Notes: generated by a model from the letters alone, not told the origin. A stretch of DNA of 64,000 nt from Pyrobaculum islandicum DSM 4184 (GCF_000015205.1 NC_008701.1:1615436-1679435), one strand, 5' to 3'; counted from the first letter of the stretch, positions 50,737 to 58,625 are shown. Translations and numbers: made by a program.

Positions 50737-51050
50737 CGGCGGCAACCCAGGGCCGACGGCGCCGCCGAACGACGTCCGCCTGGACGTCTCTCCCCCCGGA
50801 GCCCCAGGGAACGCGCCAGCTGCGGGTTAGGCGTGCTCCCTCCCGGACCTCCGCCGTTTCCCCGCATGCCCAGGTCCCCCCGGCCCTACGGCCGGGGTAG
50901 CCTGGGGACTGGCGCCCCCCTGGACCGGAGCTCATTGGTAAGCCCAGGCGGCACGCCGCCGGAGACGCCGCCCGGCCCCGGTTTCGGGCCCCCAAGCCTG
51001 GGTCCGCCTTCCGGCGGAGCACGGCCGGCACGCCGTGCAGCCCCCCGCCG
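50737..51050 (-). ncRNA. Signal recognition particle 7S RNA
   Basis: A very GC-rich minus-strand segment of about 314 bases with the archaeal SRP RNA size. The two ends pair (5' GGCGG with 3' CCGCC). Helix 8, the SRP54 binding site, is visible at 50831-50849: GGTCCGGGAGGGAGCACGC on the minus strand. A TATA-like TTTATAAAC at about 51070-51079 places the start near 51048. It works with SRP19/SRP54 to target secreted and membrane proteins. The 3' end is next to the pepQ stop (50736). Confidence 0.85.
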
Positions 51051-51085
51051 TATTAAATATAAGCTTCAGTTTATAAAACTTGTGG

Positions 51086-51160
51086 CGGGCCCGCCGGGAT
51101 TTGAACCCGGGACCTACGGCTCCGAAGGCCGCCGCTCTCACCTGACTGAGCTACGGGCCC
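51086..51160 (-). tRNA. tRNA-Arg (anticodon UCG)
   Basis: The minus strand folds into a full cloverleaf: acceptor GGGCCCG / CGGGCCC, D stem GCTC / GAGC, anticodon loop CTTCGGA with anticodon TCG, T arm CCGGG TTCAAAT CCCGG. Discriminator G at 51086 is followed by an encoded CCA at 51085-51083. No intron. A TATA-like AAATATATGG lies upstream. It stands 36 bases from the SRP RNA, on the same strand. Confidence 0.95.
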
Positions 51161-51230
51161 TCCAAAATCTGGAGCCATATATTTAATTTTTAGGGCTGTA
51201 AGATAGATAAAGACTTGAGAGCTGAGATAT

Positions 51231-52559
51231 ATGGACATAAGCTTCCTAAGGAGGGAATTTGGCGACCGGTTTATAGAAGATAAAGTTGTCGCATCTCTAT
51301 ATATCCGCGACGCCTCGTTTATAGAGGTTTCTCAGTCTATCATAGGGGTTGTATTTCCAGAAGACGAAGAGGAGGTTGTAGAGCTAGTTCGTTGGGCAGT
51401 GAGAAATAAGACCCCATTATTTCCACAGGGATGCGCCACAAGTCTCTCTGGCAACGCCATTGCGACAACACCCGGGCTGGTGGTCAGCTTCGAAAGGATG
51501 GCCAAGGTGGAGATAGACCCCATAGACGGCGTGGCTGTGGCGGGGCCGGGGGTCAAGCTAGAGGAGCTTAATATAGAACTGGCTAGACACGGCCTCTTCT
51601 TCCCAGTAGACCCCGGCTCTGTCAAAAGCGCTACAGTAGGCGGGGCGATAGCTAACGGCGCAGGCGGTATGAGAGGCGCAAAATACGGCACTATGAAAGA
51701 CTGGGTGTTAGGCCTAAGGGTGGTGACGGGGCGGGGAGATACACTTAAGTTGGGCTGCCGGACGTATAAATGTAGAAATGGATACGACTTAGTTAGACTA
51801 TTTGTGGGGAGCGAGGGGACTCTGGGCTTAGTCACAGAGGCTACTCTCAAGCTAGCCCCCATCCCCGAGTCAGCTACGGCAGTACTGGCGTATTACAACG
51901 ACGTAGAAACCCTAGTTGAAGACGTGGTAAAAGTCAGAGCCAACAGGGTGTGGCCCCTATTTGCCGAGTTTCTCGACGCGCCTACCTCTGCCCTAGTTGG
52001 GCTGGAAGAGAAAAACGCCCTTTTCCTCGGCGTTGATGTAAACACAGGCGCCGAGGAGAGACTACTTAAAAAACTGAGAGAGCTTATCAGAGGCGAGATA
52101 GCACAGGAAGCCGCGGGGTGGGAAGCCGCCATGAAACTCCTAGAGCCAAGACGTAAGCTTTTCTATGGCCAGATAACAGCCGCAAGAGGGGGCGTGTTGG
52201 TGATAGAAGACATAGCTGTCCCCATCTCGAAACTACCTGACGCAGTCCGGGGCCTTAAGGCCGTTGCCGCCAAACACGGCGTCCCCCTCCTTCTCGGCGG
52301 ACATGTGGGAGACGGCAATTTACACCCAGCCACTTGGTATAGGAGAGAGGAGGGCCCGGCGAAGGTGGAGAAGTTTATAAAAGACATGGCAGAGCTTGTG
52401 GCTAAGCTAAATGGCACAATCTCTGCAGAACATGGCGTGGGGATCCTAAAGAAAGAGCTGGCGAGGGCTGAGCTAGGGGAGACAACGTTGAGCTATATGA
52501 GAGAGCTCAAAAAGCTCTTCGACCCGTACAATATCTTAAACCCAGGCAAGATCTTCTAG
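51231..52559 (+). CDS. FAD-linked oxidase, glycolate oxidase GlcD / D-lactate dehydrogenase type
   Basis: The 442-residue flavoprotein has an FAD_binding_4 (PCMH) domain (FPQGCATSLSGNAIATTPG, VDPGSVKSATVGGAIANGAG, DLVRLFVGSEGTLGLVTEATL) and a C-terminal cap (LLGGHVGDGNLH, then AEHGVGILKKEL and DPYNILNPGKIF). It oxidises a 2-hydroxy acid such as D-lactate or glycolate. A missing iron-sulfur partner (GlcF type) is not found here. The stop overlaps the convergent wHTH gene by four bases. Confidence 0.9.
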   Translation: MDISFLRREFGDRFIEDKVVASLYIRDASFIEVSQSIIGVVFPEDEEEVVELVRWAVRNKTPLFPQGCATSLSGNAIATTPGLVVSFERMAKVEIDPIDGVAVAGPGVKLEELNIELARHGLFFPVDPGSVKSATVGGAIANGAGGMRGAKYGTMKDWVLGLRVVTGRGDTLKLGCRTYKCRNGYDLVRLFVGSEGTLGLVTEATLKLAPIPESATAVLAYYNDVETLVEDVVKVRANRVWPLFAEFLDAPTSALVGLEEKNALFLGVDVNTGAEERLLKKLRELIRGEIAQEAAGWEAAMKLLEPRRKLFYGQITAARGGVLVIEDIAVPISKLPDAVRGLKAVAAKHGVPLLLGGHVGDGNLHPATWYRREEGPAKVEKFIKDMAELVAKLNGTISAEHGVGILKKELARAELGETTLSYMRELKKLFDPYNILNPGKIF

Positions 52560-52918
52560 ATTTTCTCCATCATCCTACGGAGGAGCTCGGCGATGTGAGG
52601 CGCCCTCTTTTCTAAGGTCTCTAGGGCCTCCCGAAGCGTCATCTCCGGCTTAACTCCAAGCGCCGAGAGAGTAAGAAGAAACTCGTCGAGAATATCACCA
52701 ACTTTTACATTCCCCATCCAATCAGACGCCTTGAGAACCACATACCTCCTCTTTCCAATTTTCACAGTCTCGACAACCCCCTCCTTTTCTAGAGTGTATA
52801 TGTACCACTGGACAGCTCCATAAGACACGCCAAGTGCCTTAGCCAACCTATAGACGGGGACAGGCCCCTCCCTCTTTAATATCTCAAGGATAATAGCCTT
52901 TGGATCCTTCACGCCCAC
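52556..52918 (-). CDS. Winged-helix transcriptional regulator
   Basis: The 120-residue protein carries an N-terminal winged helix (AIILEILKREGPVPVYRLAK, ALGVSYGAVQWYIYTLEKEG) with a beta-wing (VVETVKIGKRRYVVLK). Its C-terminal helical part (LREALETLEKRAPHIAELL) resembles the end of the small protein at 58473. It probably binds DNA as a dimer. Targets are not visible. It lies 27 bases downstream of the small gene at 52946, so the two may be one transcript. Confidence 0.8.
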   Translation of the reverse strand: MGVKDPKAIILEILKREGPVPVYRLAKALGVSYGAVQWYIYTLEKEGVVETVKIGKRRYVVLKASDWMGNVKVGDILDEFLLTLSALGVKPEMTLREALETLEKRAPHIAELLRRMMEKI

Positions 52919-52945
52919 ATATACAGCGGGAGAGATATATTAAGG

Positions 52946-53164
52946 TTAAACTGTTAACAAAAAGCGCCCGTCCCCCTCTCGTATCTTCAATATTTGTATA
53001 GGCCAGCCGAGGGCGGATTTTACCACCACCGCCCTATCTGGGAAGTAGCGCCACACAGTGTTAAAGAGAGTCTGTAACTCAGGCGTTGGATCAACTCCTC
53101 TAAACGTGGCAAGTATCGCCGAGCGCGGAAGCGCGTTGTGTATAAAATCGAGGATATAGCCCAC
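52946..53164 (-). CDS. Small hypothetical protein next to the IS right end
   Basis: A 72-residue protein (YILDFIHNALPRSAILATFR, then FNTVWRYFPDRAVVVKSALG) that I do not recognise. No cysteines, mostly helix then strand. Its GTG start at 53164 is directly at the outer end of the tnpB element, so its original promoter has probably been displaced. Any transcription would come from the element. If the true N-terminus lay further upstream it is lost. Confidence 0.45.
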   Translation of the reverse strand: MGYILDFIHNALPRSAILATFRGVDPTPELQTLFNTVWRYFPDRAVVVKSALGWPIQILKIREGDGRFLLTV

Positions 53165-53167
53165 TCT

Positions 53168-53340
53168 TGTCCCCCTATCTTTCTCTTGGCCCCTCCCCGG
53201 GGGACTTAAGGGCCCGCCCCGGGTACACCGGGGCGAGAGGGCGGGTCATACGGGGGACGTGGCGCCAAGTCATTAACTTTCCCCATCTGCGCGCCCCCGT
53301 CTGCCGCCCCGGGGCCAAGTAGATGCCGTTCATGGGTGAG
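53168..53340 (-). ncRNA. Candidate omegaRNA / right end of the tnpB element (copy 2)
   Basis: Follows the tnpB stop on the minus strand and matches 38098-38266 block by block: catgaacggcatct, cggcagacgggggcgcg, cccccgtatgacccgcc, ccggggcgggc and agaaagataggggg. Strong stems are CCCGCC/GGCGGG and GCCCCG/CGGGGC. Homology ends close to 53168. In the omegaRNA model the guide would be the following flank, here the start of the gene at 52946. Confidence 0.55.
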
Positions 53341-53346
53341 AAGTAG

Positions 53347-54606
53347 TTACGAGGTTAAAAGTGTGAGGGTCGCCGAAAAAACGGGTTGTTTTGTCTTCTC
53401 TATTAACTCCCGGTATCTCTTCTCTGCCCATATCATGGGCACGTTGTCGCGGTGCGCTCTGAAGCCGCAGGCGGGGCAACGCATTACGCGACCCCTCTCC
53501 TCTACCACCTTTGCATCGCGCTTTGGACAGACTGTTGAATACAGCCGCTCCTCTAGATACGGCACGCCGTACCACTGCGCCAACTCCATCAACCTCCTCC
53601 TTAACTGCCCAAGCCCGTCTAGGAAGTGTTTCTTATCGTCTCTCCAGTTGCCCTCCCTGAGCTCCCGGTACGTGTCGTCCTCTATTGTATCAACAACGAT
53701 CGCGGCTTGGCGCTCTCTGGCCAGCTTTATGATCTCGCAGGCGGCGTTTATAACGACGTCGCGGATTACGCCATAGCGCTTCGTCTCAAGTTTCCACAGC
53801 TGTCTCTGGAGGTCTAACGCTCTGCGTGGATCCTTGTCTTCATCTACACGCGCGAGGATTCTACTCAACTGTCTTATGTGGGCGTGGATCTTCTCAAGCT
53901 TCCGTATCCGCTCTTCCCTAGGAAACTTCAATAGCTCCACAACTCTGCCGTCGACCACGAGACCAACCTTTACGTAGTGGTCTAGGCGGTTGACGTCGAT
54001 AACGACAAGCGCCTTGGGCTCCACCGGCGTCACCTCTCTAGCGAACACCAAGGCGATATACAGGCCGCCGTAAGTAGGATCCTTGCCCCTCCTTACGTCG
54101 ACACCGAGGAACGCCAACTTCAATTTAGCGCCCTCTTCTAGTCTCTCCCTTATCCAAGTGACGTTGCCCTTCTCCAACCTGATTGCGAAAGGCGGTATGC
54201 CGGTTTTCCGCACTCTGAGAACGCCGCTCTTTAGGTCGACAAAGACCGCCGTACTCACGTCTCTCTCGTTTTCGGCCCTCAGTTGGACGTCGAGGGGGAT
54301 TGCCCGGTAGAACGCCACGTCGCGCCAGAGAAACTTGGAATATCTCACAAGAGCCCTCCCAAGCCCGTACCTGGGAAAGGTCTCTTCAATGATCTTGCAC
54401 GCCAACTCCCGCCTGTCTGGCGTGAGGAGTCTGTCCAACTCCTCCGTAGTCAGCTTGGGCTCCTCCTGTCCCGTCAATTCCTTCAGTAGCCTTCTGACGT
54501 ACTCCTCCGCCGCCAAGTGCATCCTCGTCGCTAGGTCTAGGACGTCTGGCCGCTCCTCGACGAGGCGCCAAGGGATTTCAACCCTCAGCGTTCTGTATGC
54601 GTACAT
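53347..54606 (-). CDS. tnpB: TnpB RNA-guided nuclease-like protein
   Basis: A 419-residue TnpB from ATG 54606 (the same start as in the 13.4 kb copy). RuvC-I aspartate is in KALVVIDVNRLDHYVKVGLV, the RuvC-II region is AAIVVDTIEDDTYREL, with an aspartate or the later ED where most family members have glutamate. RuvC-III aspartate is in FRAHRDNVPMIWAEKRY. The zinc ribbon reads CPKRDAKV and CPACGF, so one of four cysteines is arginine. The copy at 37.7 kb has CPRC there. TnpB uses omegaRNA to cut DNA and keep the element in place. Activity of this copy is doubtful. Confidence 0.85.
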   Translation of the reverse strand: MYAYRTLRVEIPWRLVEERPDVLDLATRMHLAAEEYVRRLLKELTGQEEPKLTTEELDRLLTPDRRELACKIIEETFPRYGLGRALVRYSKFLWRDVAFYRAIPLDVQLRAENERDVSTAVFVDLKSGVLRVRKTGIPPFAIRLEKGNVTWIRERLEEGAKLKLAFLGVDVRRGKDPTYGGLYIALVFAREVTPVEPKALVVIDVNRLDHYVKVGLVVDGRVVELLKFPREERIRKLEKIHAHIRQLSRILARVDEDKDPRRALDLQRQLWKLETKRYGVIRDVVINAACEIIKLARERQAAIVVDTIEDDTYRELREGNWRDDKKHFLDGLGQLRRRLMELAQWYGVPYLEERLYSTVCPKRDAKVVEERGRVMRCPACGFRAHRDNVPMIWAEKRYRELIEKTKQPVFSATLTLLTS

Positions 54607-54720
54607 GGCCTTGTATGTGGAGTGGCTGAAATCTCTGTTGGTTATAGAAGGCGCATGGGGGCAGGCCAAAAGTTTCACAAGACAGACCCACGCGTCGTCG
54701 TTGAGAGACGCGTGTCGGCC

Positions 54721-54900
54721 ATGTTGTTGACCTTCGCAGCCACAAGAACAACCGTCGTCATAAGCAACGTGTTGATACCCGCCGGCGTCATACACATGCC
54801 GCCCCTCGCGTTGTTCATACCAGTGCCGATAATTGCAATGTTGGCGGCGCTCGCGGTAAAACCGTCGCAAACCCGTTTTTCAACCCACCCACACCTCTAA
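54721..54900 (+). pseudogene. C-terminal anchor fragment of a surface or membrane protein
   Basis: The frame reads MLLTFAATRTTVVISNVLIP, then a hydrophobic stretch PPLALFIPVPIIAMLAALAV and a short polar tail. A Thr/Val-rich stretch followed by a single C-terminal membrane span is the pattern of archaeal surface-layer or adhesin proteins. No start codon with a promoter is apparent. The left side is cut by the tnpB element end at about 54676. Probably the last part of a gene broken by the insertion. Confidence 0.45.
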
Positions 54901-55215
54901 CGCAATCTCCCGCCAACCTCTTTGACACTTTCTACTCCCTCGGCTCACCTGCCTGACAGCGACGACGTCAGGCAAGTGTGTGAAAGGAATTGAAAGGACG
55001 CTTCTGACTTTTTGTGCATGTGGCGGGGGAGGTATGAAGTTGTCGCATACATCGCCAACGCCGCCGGGCGGATACTAACCGTGGTTTCCCCGCCAAAACT
55101 CCCGGCCGCCTCCGCCCAGGCATAGCCCTGGCGAGGGCGGACACAACCTCCTCTGAAAAAGCCACTCTCCTGCCCGAAGGAGCCGCCACCGGCTCTGGCT
55201 TCATAAAACTCTGAG
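54901..55215. other. Decayed region
   Basis: The gap between the surface-anchor fragment and the ATPase core holds short frames only (for example MWRGRYEVVAYIANAAGRIL on the plus strand at 55018, stopping after 35 codons). It overlaps the doubtful ATPase tail. A single GGAATTGAAAGG is not repeated, so not a CRISPR. I see no intact gene. Confidence 0.35.
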
Positions 55216-55761
55216 ACCACCTCCTAATGATATAGACGCCCCTCCGCGATATTGTAAAATAGAACTCTACCCCCGGCCCGGGCCCCAGCCGCGTTTTGAC
55301 CACTCTGATCTTCCTGTAGCGGGCCCCCTGTGAAAGACTTGGCTAACCTCGAGAAGAGTGTCGGCCACATAGGCGAAGTGAGACCCGCCAATTTGCTCCT
55401 CTCCAATAGCGATAGTCGGGACGTTGAAGACCCTGTATATAGAAGACGCAGCCTCTCTACTCTGGGGAAGCGCGTTTATACCATCTAAAACTACTACGTC
55501 AGGCGAGTACTTGAAGTACTGTTCCACCACGCTAGACAATAGGACGTCTACGTCAGACACAGCGAGAAAGTCAAGTACGACAAACTTAGAGAAGTCTAGC
55601 CCAAGCCCCTCTGCCTTACTCCTCACCTTATCCGCCGTCTCATAGAAGCCGACATAGAGCACCCTCTCCCCCATCTGAGCTGCTGCGTAAAGCGCCAGAG
55701 AGGTCTTCCCAGACCCCGGAGGGCCGTAGACAAGTGTAAAACCTTGGAAAAACTCCTTCAT
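54968..55761 (-). pseudogene. KaiC-like ATPase (copy 2), frameshifted at a G run
   Basis: From 55761 the frame gives a first RecA/KaiC-like domain (TLVYGPPGSGKTSLALYAAA, VVVLDGINALPQS as Walker B, then FAYVADTLLEVSQVFHRG). At about 55320 it derails. In the other frame the protein resumes as ARYRKIRVVKTRLGPG, GVEFYFTISRRGVYIIRR, as in the intact paralog at 56269. One extra G in the five-G run of cacaggggg would join them. The second frame then remains open to 54968, with unclear homology, and no second P-loop. The gene overlaps its small partner by four bases. Confidence 0.7.
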
Positions 55762-56105
55762 AAACTCTCTAGATATTGTACAAACCGGCGCCAGCCCTCA
55801 GGACTGCGGAGCGCCTCCCCGGCGATTTTTGTATCGATCTTCCGCCTCCGGGCAAACTCTACAAAGAGATTTATAATAAGTTCGGCGTTGTGAGGACCCA
55901 AGTCTTGCGCCACGTAGAAATAGAGGAGGTACGGCCTCTCAAACAAGTCAGACACGGTGGCCCCCCGCTTCCTCATCTTATACTCAATTAAAGCCCTCAG
56001 AGACATCCCCAGAGAGAGGTAGAACTCCCGAAACAGCTCTACTGCGTCCACAGAATAGAAAACAGCTCCATTTAAATAGATTACTATATACACGCCGAAC
56101 TCCAC
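55758..56105 (-). CDS. Small helical protein, partner of KaiC-like ATPase (copy 2)
   Basis: A 115-residue protein. The first 25 residues look like beta strands (FGVYIVIYLNGAVFYSVDAV), followed by helices with YLSLGMSLRALIEYK and DLGPHNAELIINLFVEF. It matches the product of 7764-8048 over its last 85 residues. The ATPase at 55761 overlaps its stop by ATGA, so both are translated together. The repeated linkage with an ATPase of the same family, in opposite gene orders, is the main clue to its role. No catalytic motif. Confidence 0.72.
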   Translation of the reverse strand: MEFGVYIVIYLNGAVFYSVDAVELFREFYLSLGMSLRALIEYKMRKRGATVSDLFERPYLLYFYVAQDLGPHNAELIINLFVEFARRRKIDTKIAGEALRSPEGWRRFVQYLESL

Positions 56106-56268
56106 TAAGCGTCAAACATAATTATAAGCCCGTATATAAAAAGATATGTGATGAAGCTAGGCGCTGCCGAAAGATGGCGACAGCTCGAGAGGGCTGAACA
56201 CCACAACCAAGCGGTACACCCCCCGACCCACACCGAAGAATATATAAACTAGGAAGAAGACAAAAGGC

Positions 56269-57270
56269 GTGATTGAAATCGCTGAAGTTGCCAAACGAGG
56301 AATGACCCTCATATACGGCCCCCCTGGCTCTGGAAAGACCTCACTGGCCATGCGCATAGCCAGCCGCATAGCCGACAAGGTACTCTGGGTCTCTACCACA
56401 GAGGGGCCAGACCTACTGAGAGAAGCCGCCAGAAGAGTAGGCGTAGACCCCTCCAAGTTCGACTTCTACGACTTCCCACGCGCCTTTAGACAAGACATAG
56501 CCAGATACATACTCGACCACATAGCCAACTACGGCGCCGCCGTAGTAGACTCAGTCACAGGAATGGCCACGCGGCAGAATATAGACGTAGTGACACACTC
56601 CATCCTCTACCAAATAGCCAAAGAAAAGCCAATAATCGTCATAGCAGACGAAGACACCCCCCACGTCAGCTACATAGCAGACCACGTAATACACGTCTGG
56701 TACCGAAAAAACAGCATAGGCCACTATATACGGTACGTACAACTCGAAAAATCTAGAACTCATCCCCCAGGCCCAAGATACATATTCGACATCATAGAAG
56801 GAAAAGGACTCCTATATTTCTACCCACATGGTACCAGAGGCCCCACACAGCTAGTAGAAGAGGAAAAACTCGGAGTAACGGCACCGCTGAAGAGTGTAGT
56901 GTGTATACACGGAGAAAGAGTAGGAAAGGTAAACGCACTACTAGAAAAGATAAAGGACAGCGCGTTATTTATACAAATCGGCCACTGGACCTCTTTCCAC
57001 GGCATCGAGCTAAGGGATGAGCAGATATATGTAGTGAGGACATTCCACGACCTTTTCAAACTATATGTCAACTTTATGTCTGGCGAGATCAAGGCTGAGT
57101 TTGTCGTAGTTGGCGGGCTTTTAAACCTGCCGGAAGAAGACAGAGGAGAGTATGTGTTTATCCTTTACTCACTTCTGGAGTTTGTAAAGTTTTTAATATT
57201 TGCAGCTGTGGGTCCGCGTGAGGAAACTGTGCGGCTGGAAAAATACTGCGAGGAAATTGTCCTGGCCTAG
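56269..57270 (+). CDS. KaiC-like ATPase (copy 3), intact
   Basis: A 333-residue protein and the uninterrupted member of the family. The first domain has LIYGPPGSGKTSLAMRIAS, AAVVDSVTGMATRQNIDVVT (Walker B and sensor), YQIAKEKPIIVIADEDTPHV and YIADHVIHVWYRKN. The second domain from about 215 is degenerate, with GERVGKVNALLEKI as a weakened P-loop and FVVVGGLLNLPEEDRGE. The homopolymer found in copy 1 is absent. GTG 56269 is 26 bases after TATA-like ATATATAAACT. It diverges from the copy 2 cassette. Such ATPases resemble KaiC/ArlH-type regulators, but function is unknown. Confidence 0.78.
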   Translation: MIEIAEVAKRGMTLIYGPPGSGKTSLAMRIASRIADKVLWVSTTEGPDLLREAARRVGVDPSKFDFYDFPRAFRQDIARYILDHIANYGAAVVDSVTGMATRQNIDVVTHSILYQIAKEKPIIVIADEDTPHVSYIADHVIHVWYRKNSIGHYIRYVQLEKSRTHPPGPRYIFDIIEGKGLLYFYPHGTRGPTQLVEEEKLGVTAPLKSVVCIHGERVGKVNALLEKIKDSALFIQIGHWTSFHGIELRDEQIYVVRTFHDLFKLYVNFMSGEIKAEFVVVGGLLNLPEEDRGEYVFILYSLLEFVKFLIFAAVGPREETVRLEKYCEEIVLA

Positions 57271-57273
57271 AAT

Positions 57274-57447
57274 ATGGCGCCTTTTACGTTTCCGCCATCT
57301 GTTGGCAGTATGCCTGTGAGTGTTAGCACTACAAATAACGTGAATATGCCTGCTTTGACCATTATTCTTGTGGTTTCGTATGTTTTTATCACCTTCATGT
57401 ACATGGGAGGGTTCCCTCGGCGTGGGCGGGATTGGGCACATCTGTAA
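57274..57447 (+). CDS. Short single-span membrane protein or surface-protein remnant
   Basis: A 57-residue frame starting ATG 57274, four bases after the ATPase stop. It has a Thr/Val/Asn-rich stretch (PPSVGSMPVSVSTTNNVNMP), one hydrophobic span (LTIILVVSYVFITFMYM) and a basic tail. It recalls the anchor fragment at 54721. It could be a small real protein co-transcribed with the ATPase or the tail end of a lost surface-protein gene. Too short for the usual gene threshold. Confidence 0.4.
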   Translation: MAPFTFPPSVGSMPVSVSTTNNVNMPALTIILVVSYVFITFMYMGGFPRRGRDWAHL

Positions 57448-57497
57448 TACTTTTTGAAAAAAGGAGCATAAAATAAAATAGGTATATAATCCCTGCC

Positions 57498-58358
57498 GTG
57501 GCTGTGGGTGTTTTTGATAATCATACACATGCTAATGAATTTACCGGGTTTGGGGCTGTGGAGGTGGCTAGGAGGTTTAAGGCGGCTGGCGGGGTGGGGC
57601 TGGTGTTTGTCTCTCTGCTTACCTGGTCTATTGGGGGTGTGCCGGGGGATAGGGGTTGGGTCGTCAGGCTGTATGACCACACGGTTAGGAATGCAGAGGT
57701 GGCGAGGGGGGTCGGCCTTGTTTCAGGGGCTGTCGTGGGGGTCCACCCGGCTGAGTGTGTAAGGCTTTTGGAGGCCGGCTGGGGGGTTGGGGAGGTGGAG
57801 GAGTTTATGCGTTGGGCTGTAGATCTGGCGGCGAGGTATGTAGAGGAGGGGCGGGCGGTGGGCATGGGGGAGTTTGGGAGGCCTCACTGGCCTGTGGGGG
57901 AGGAGGTTGTAGAGCTGTGTAATAGGGTGCTTCTCTACGTGTTTGAGCGGGCGCGGGACGTCGGCGCCGTTGTCCACCTCCACTTAGAGCGGCGTGGCCG
58001 CGAGACTGTGGACTCTATCGCCGCTCTGGTGGCTAAGGCGGGCGTCGACCCGGCGAGAGTTGTAATGCACCACATCGAGGGGGCGTTGGCGGGGTACGCA
58101 TACGCGAGGGGTCTCTCTCCCTCTGTCCCCCTGGGGCGGAGGGGCGAGTTTGAAGACGCGCTGAGGGCGGGGCCTGTCTTTGTAGTAGAGAGCGACTACC
58201 TAGACGACAAGTCGCGCCCCGGCGCCGTCATTCCGCCATGGACTCTAGCCTCTAAGCTTAGGCAGTATGTAGCAAAGGGGGTTCTCACAGAGGATGATAT
58301 GTACAAGATATGTGTAGAAAACGTGAGACGTATATACAAAGACAGGCTAGACATATAA
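57498..58358 (+). CDS. TatD-like amidohydrolase
   Basis: A 286-residue protein. VFDNHTHANEF holds the first two histidines, VGVHPAECVRLL and VGMGEFGRPHWPV the central glutamate, VVHLHLERRG and VVMHHIEGAL further ligands and VFVVESDYLDD the catalytic aspartate. It is a more distant archaeal branch of TatD than the gene at 42166. The GTG start is about 25 bases from AT-rich AAAATAAAATA. Role unknown, perhaps DNase-like or a general metal hydrolase. It is separate from the ATPase group. Confidence 0.78.
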   Translation: MAVGVFDNHTHANEFTGFGAVEVARRFKAAGGVGLVFVSLLTWSIGGVPGDRGWVVRLYDHTVRNAEVARGVGLVSGAVVGVHPAECVRLLEAGWGVGEVEEFMRWAVDLAARYVEEGRAVGMGEFGRPHWPVGEEVVELCNRVLLYVFERARDVGAVVHLHLERRGRETVDSIAALVAKAGVDPARVVMHHIEGALAGYAYARGLSPSVPLGRRGEFEDALRAGPVFVVESDYLDDKSRPGAVIPPWTLASKLRQYVAKGVLTEDDMYKICVENVRRIYKDRLDI

Positions 58359-58472
58359 ACTCCTTTTCGCGACTCCAGTGGGTTTCCAGGACTGGTCGTT
58401 TATAGGAGATAGAGAGCTCTAAGGGGGGACGCCGCTACGGAGGATTTTTTAAACTGGATGTACGTCGTATAC

Positions 58473-58625
58473 ATGGCGGCGGTGATCCACGTGTTGGGGG
58501 CTCACGCATATACTTTGGCGAGGTATGGGGTAGATCCCTATGAAGATGTGGAGACTGCGGTGAAGAAGCTGGAGGCAAAGGCGCCGCACCTTGCCAGGTT
58601 TTTGAAAGAGGTTGCTACCTTCTGA
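58473..58625 (+). CDS. Short helical protein related to the wHTH tail
   Basis: A 50-residue frame, ATG 58473, about 26 bases after TATA-like TTTTTTAAAC. The end, VETAVKKLEAKAPHLARFLK, matches the C-terminal region of the winged-helix regulator at 52556 (LREALETLEKRAPHIAELLR), without a DNA-binding domain. Its stop overlaps the end of the convergent DegT gene by 11 bases. It could be a partner subunit modulating the regulator or a degenerate copy. An alternative ATG is at 58458. Confidence 0.5.
   Translation: MAAVIHVLGAHAYTLARYGVDPYEDVETAVKKLEAKAPHLARFLKEVATF

Larger units (their letters stand above)
53166..54676 (-). mobile_element. IS200/IS605-family element with orphan tnpB (IS1341-like)
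   Basis: About 1.5 kb bounded by the homology limits with fragments at 13.4 kb (left end, near 54676) and 38.2 kb (right end, near 53168). It contains tnpB only. No tnpA (Y1 transposase) was found nearby or elsewhere in the window, as in IS1341-like elements, so movement would need a transposase supplied elsewhere. Left flank is a broken membrane-protein frame and right flank is the small gene at 52946. Confidence 0.75.

Noticed and set aside
50541-51186. Several open frames on both strands over 50.7-51.2 kb
   Set aside because: They cross the SRP RNA and tRNA-Arg and reflect GC-rich RNA sequence, not proteins.
54970-55010. Sequence GGAATTGAAAGG resembling the end of a Thermoproteales CRISPR repeat
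   Set aside because: It occurs once, with no spaced repeats on either side, so there is no array.
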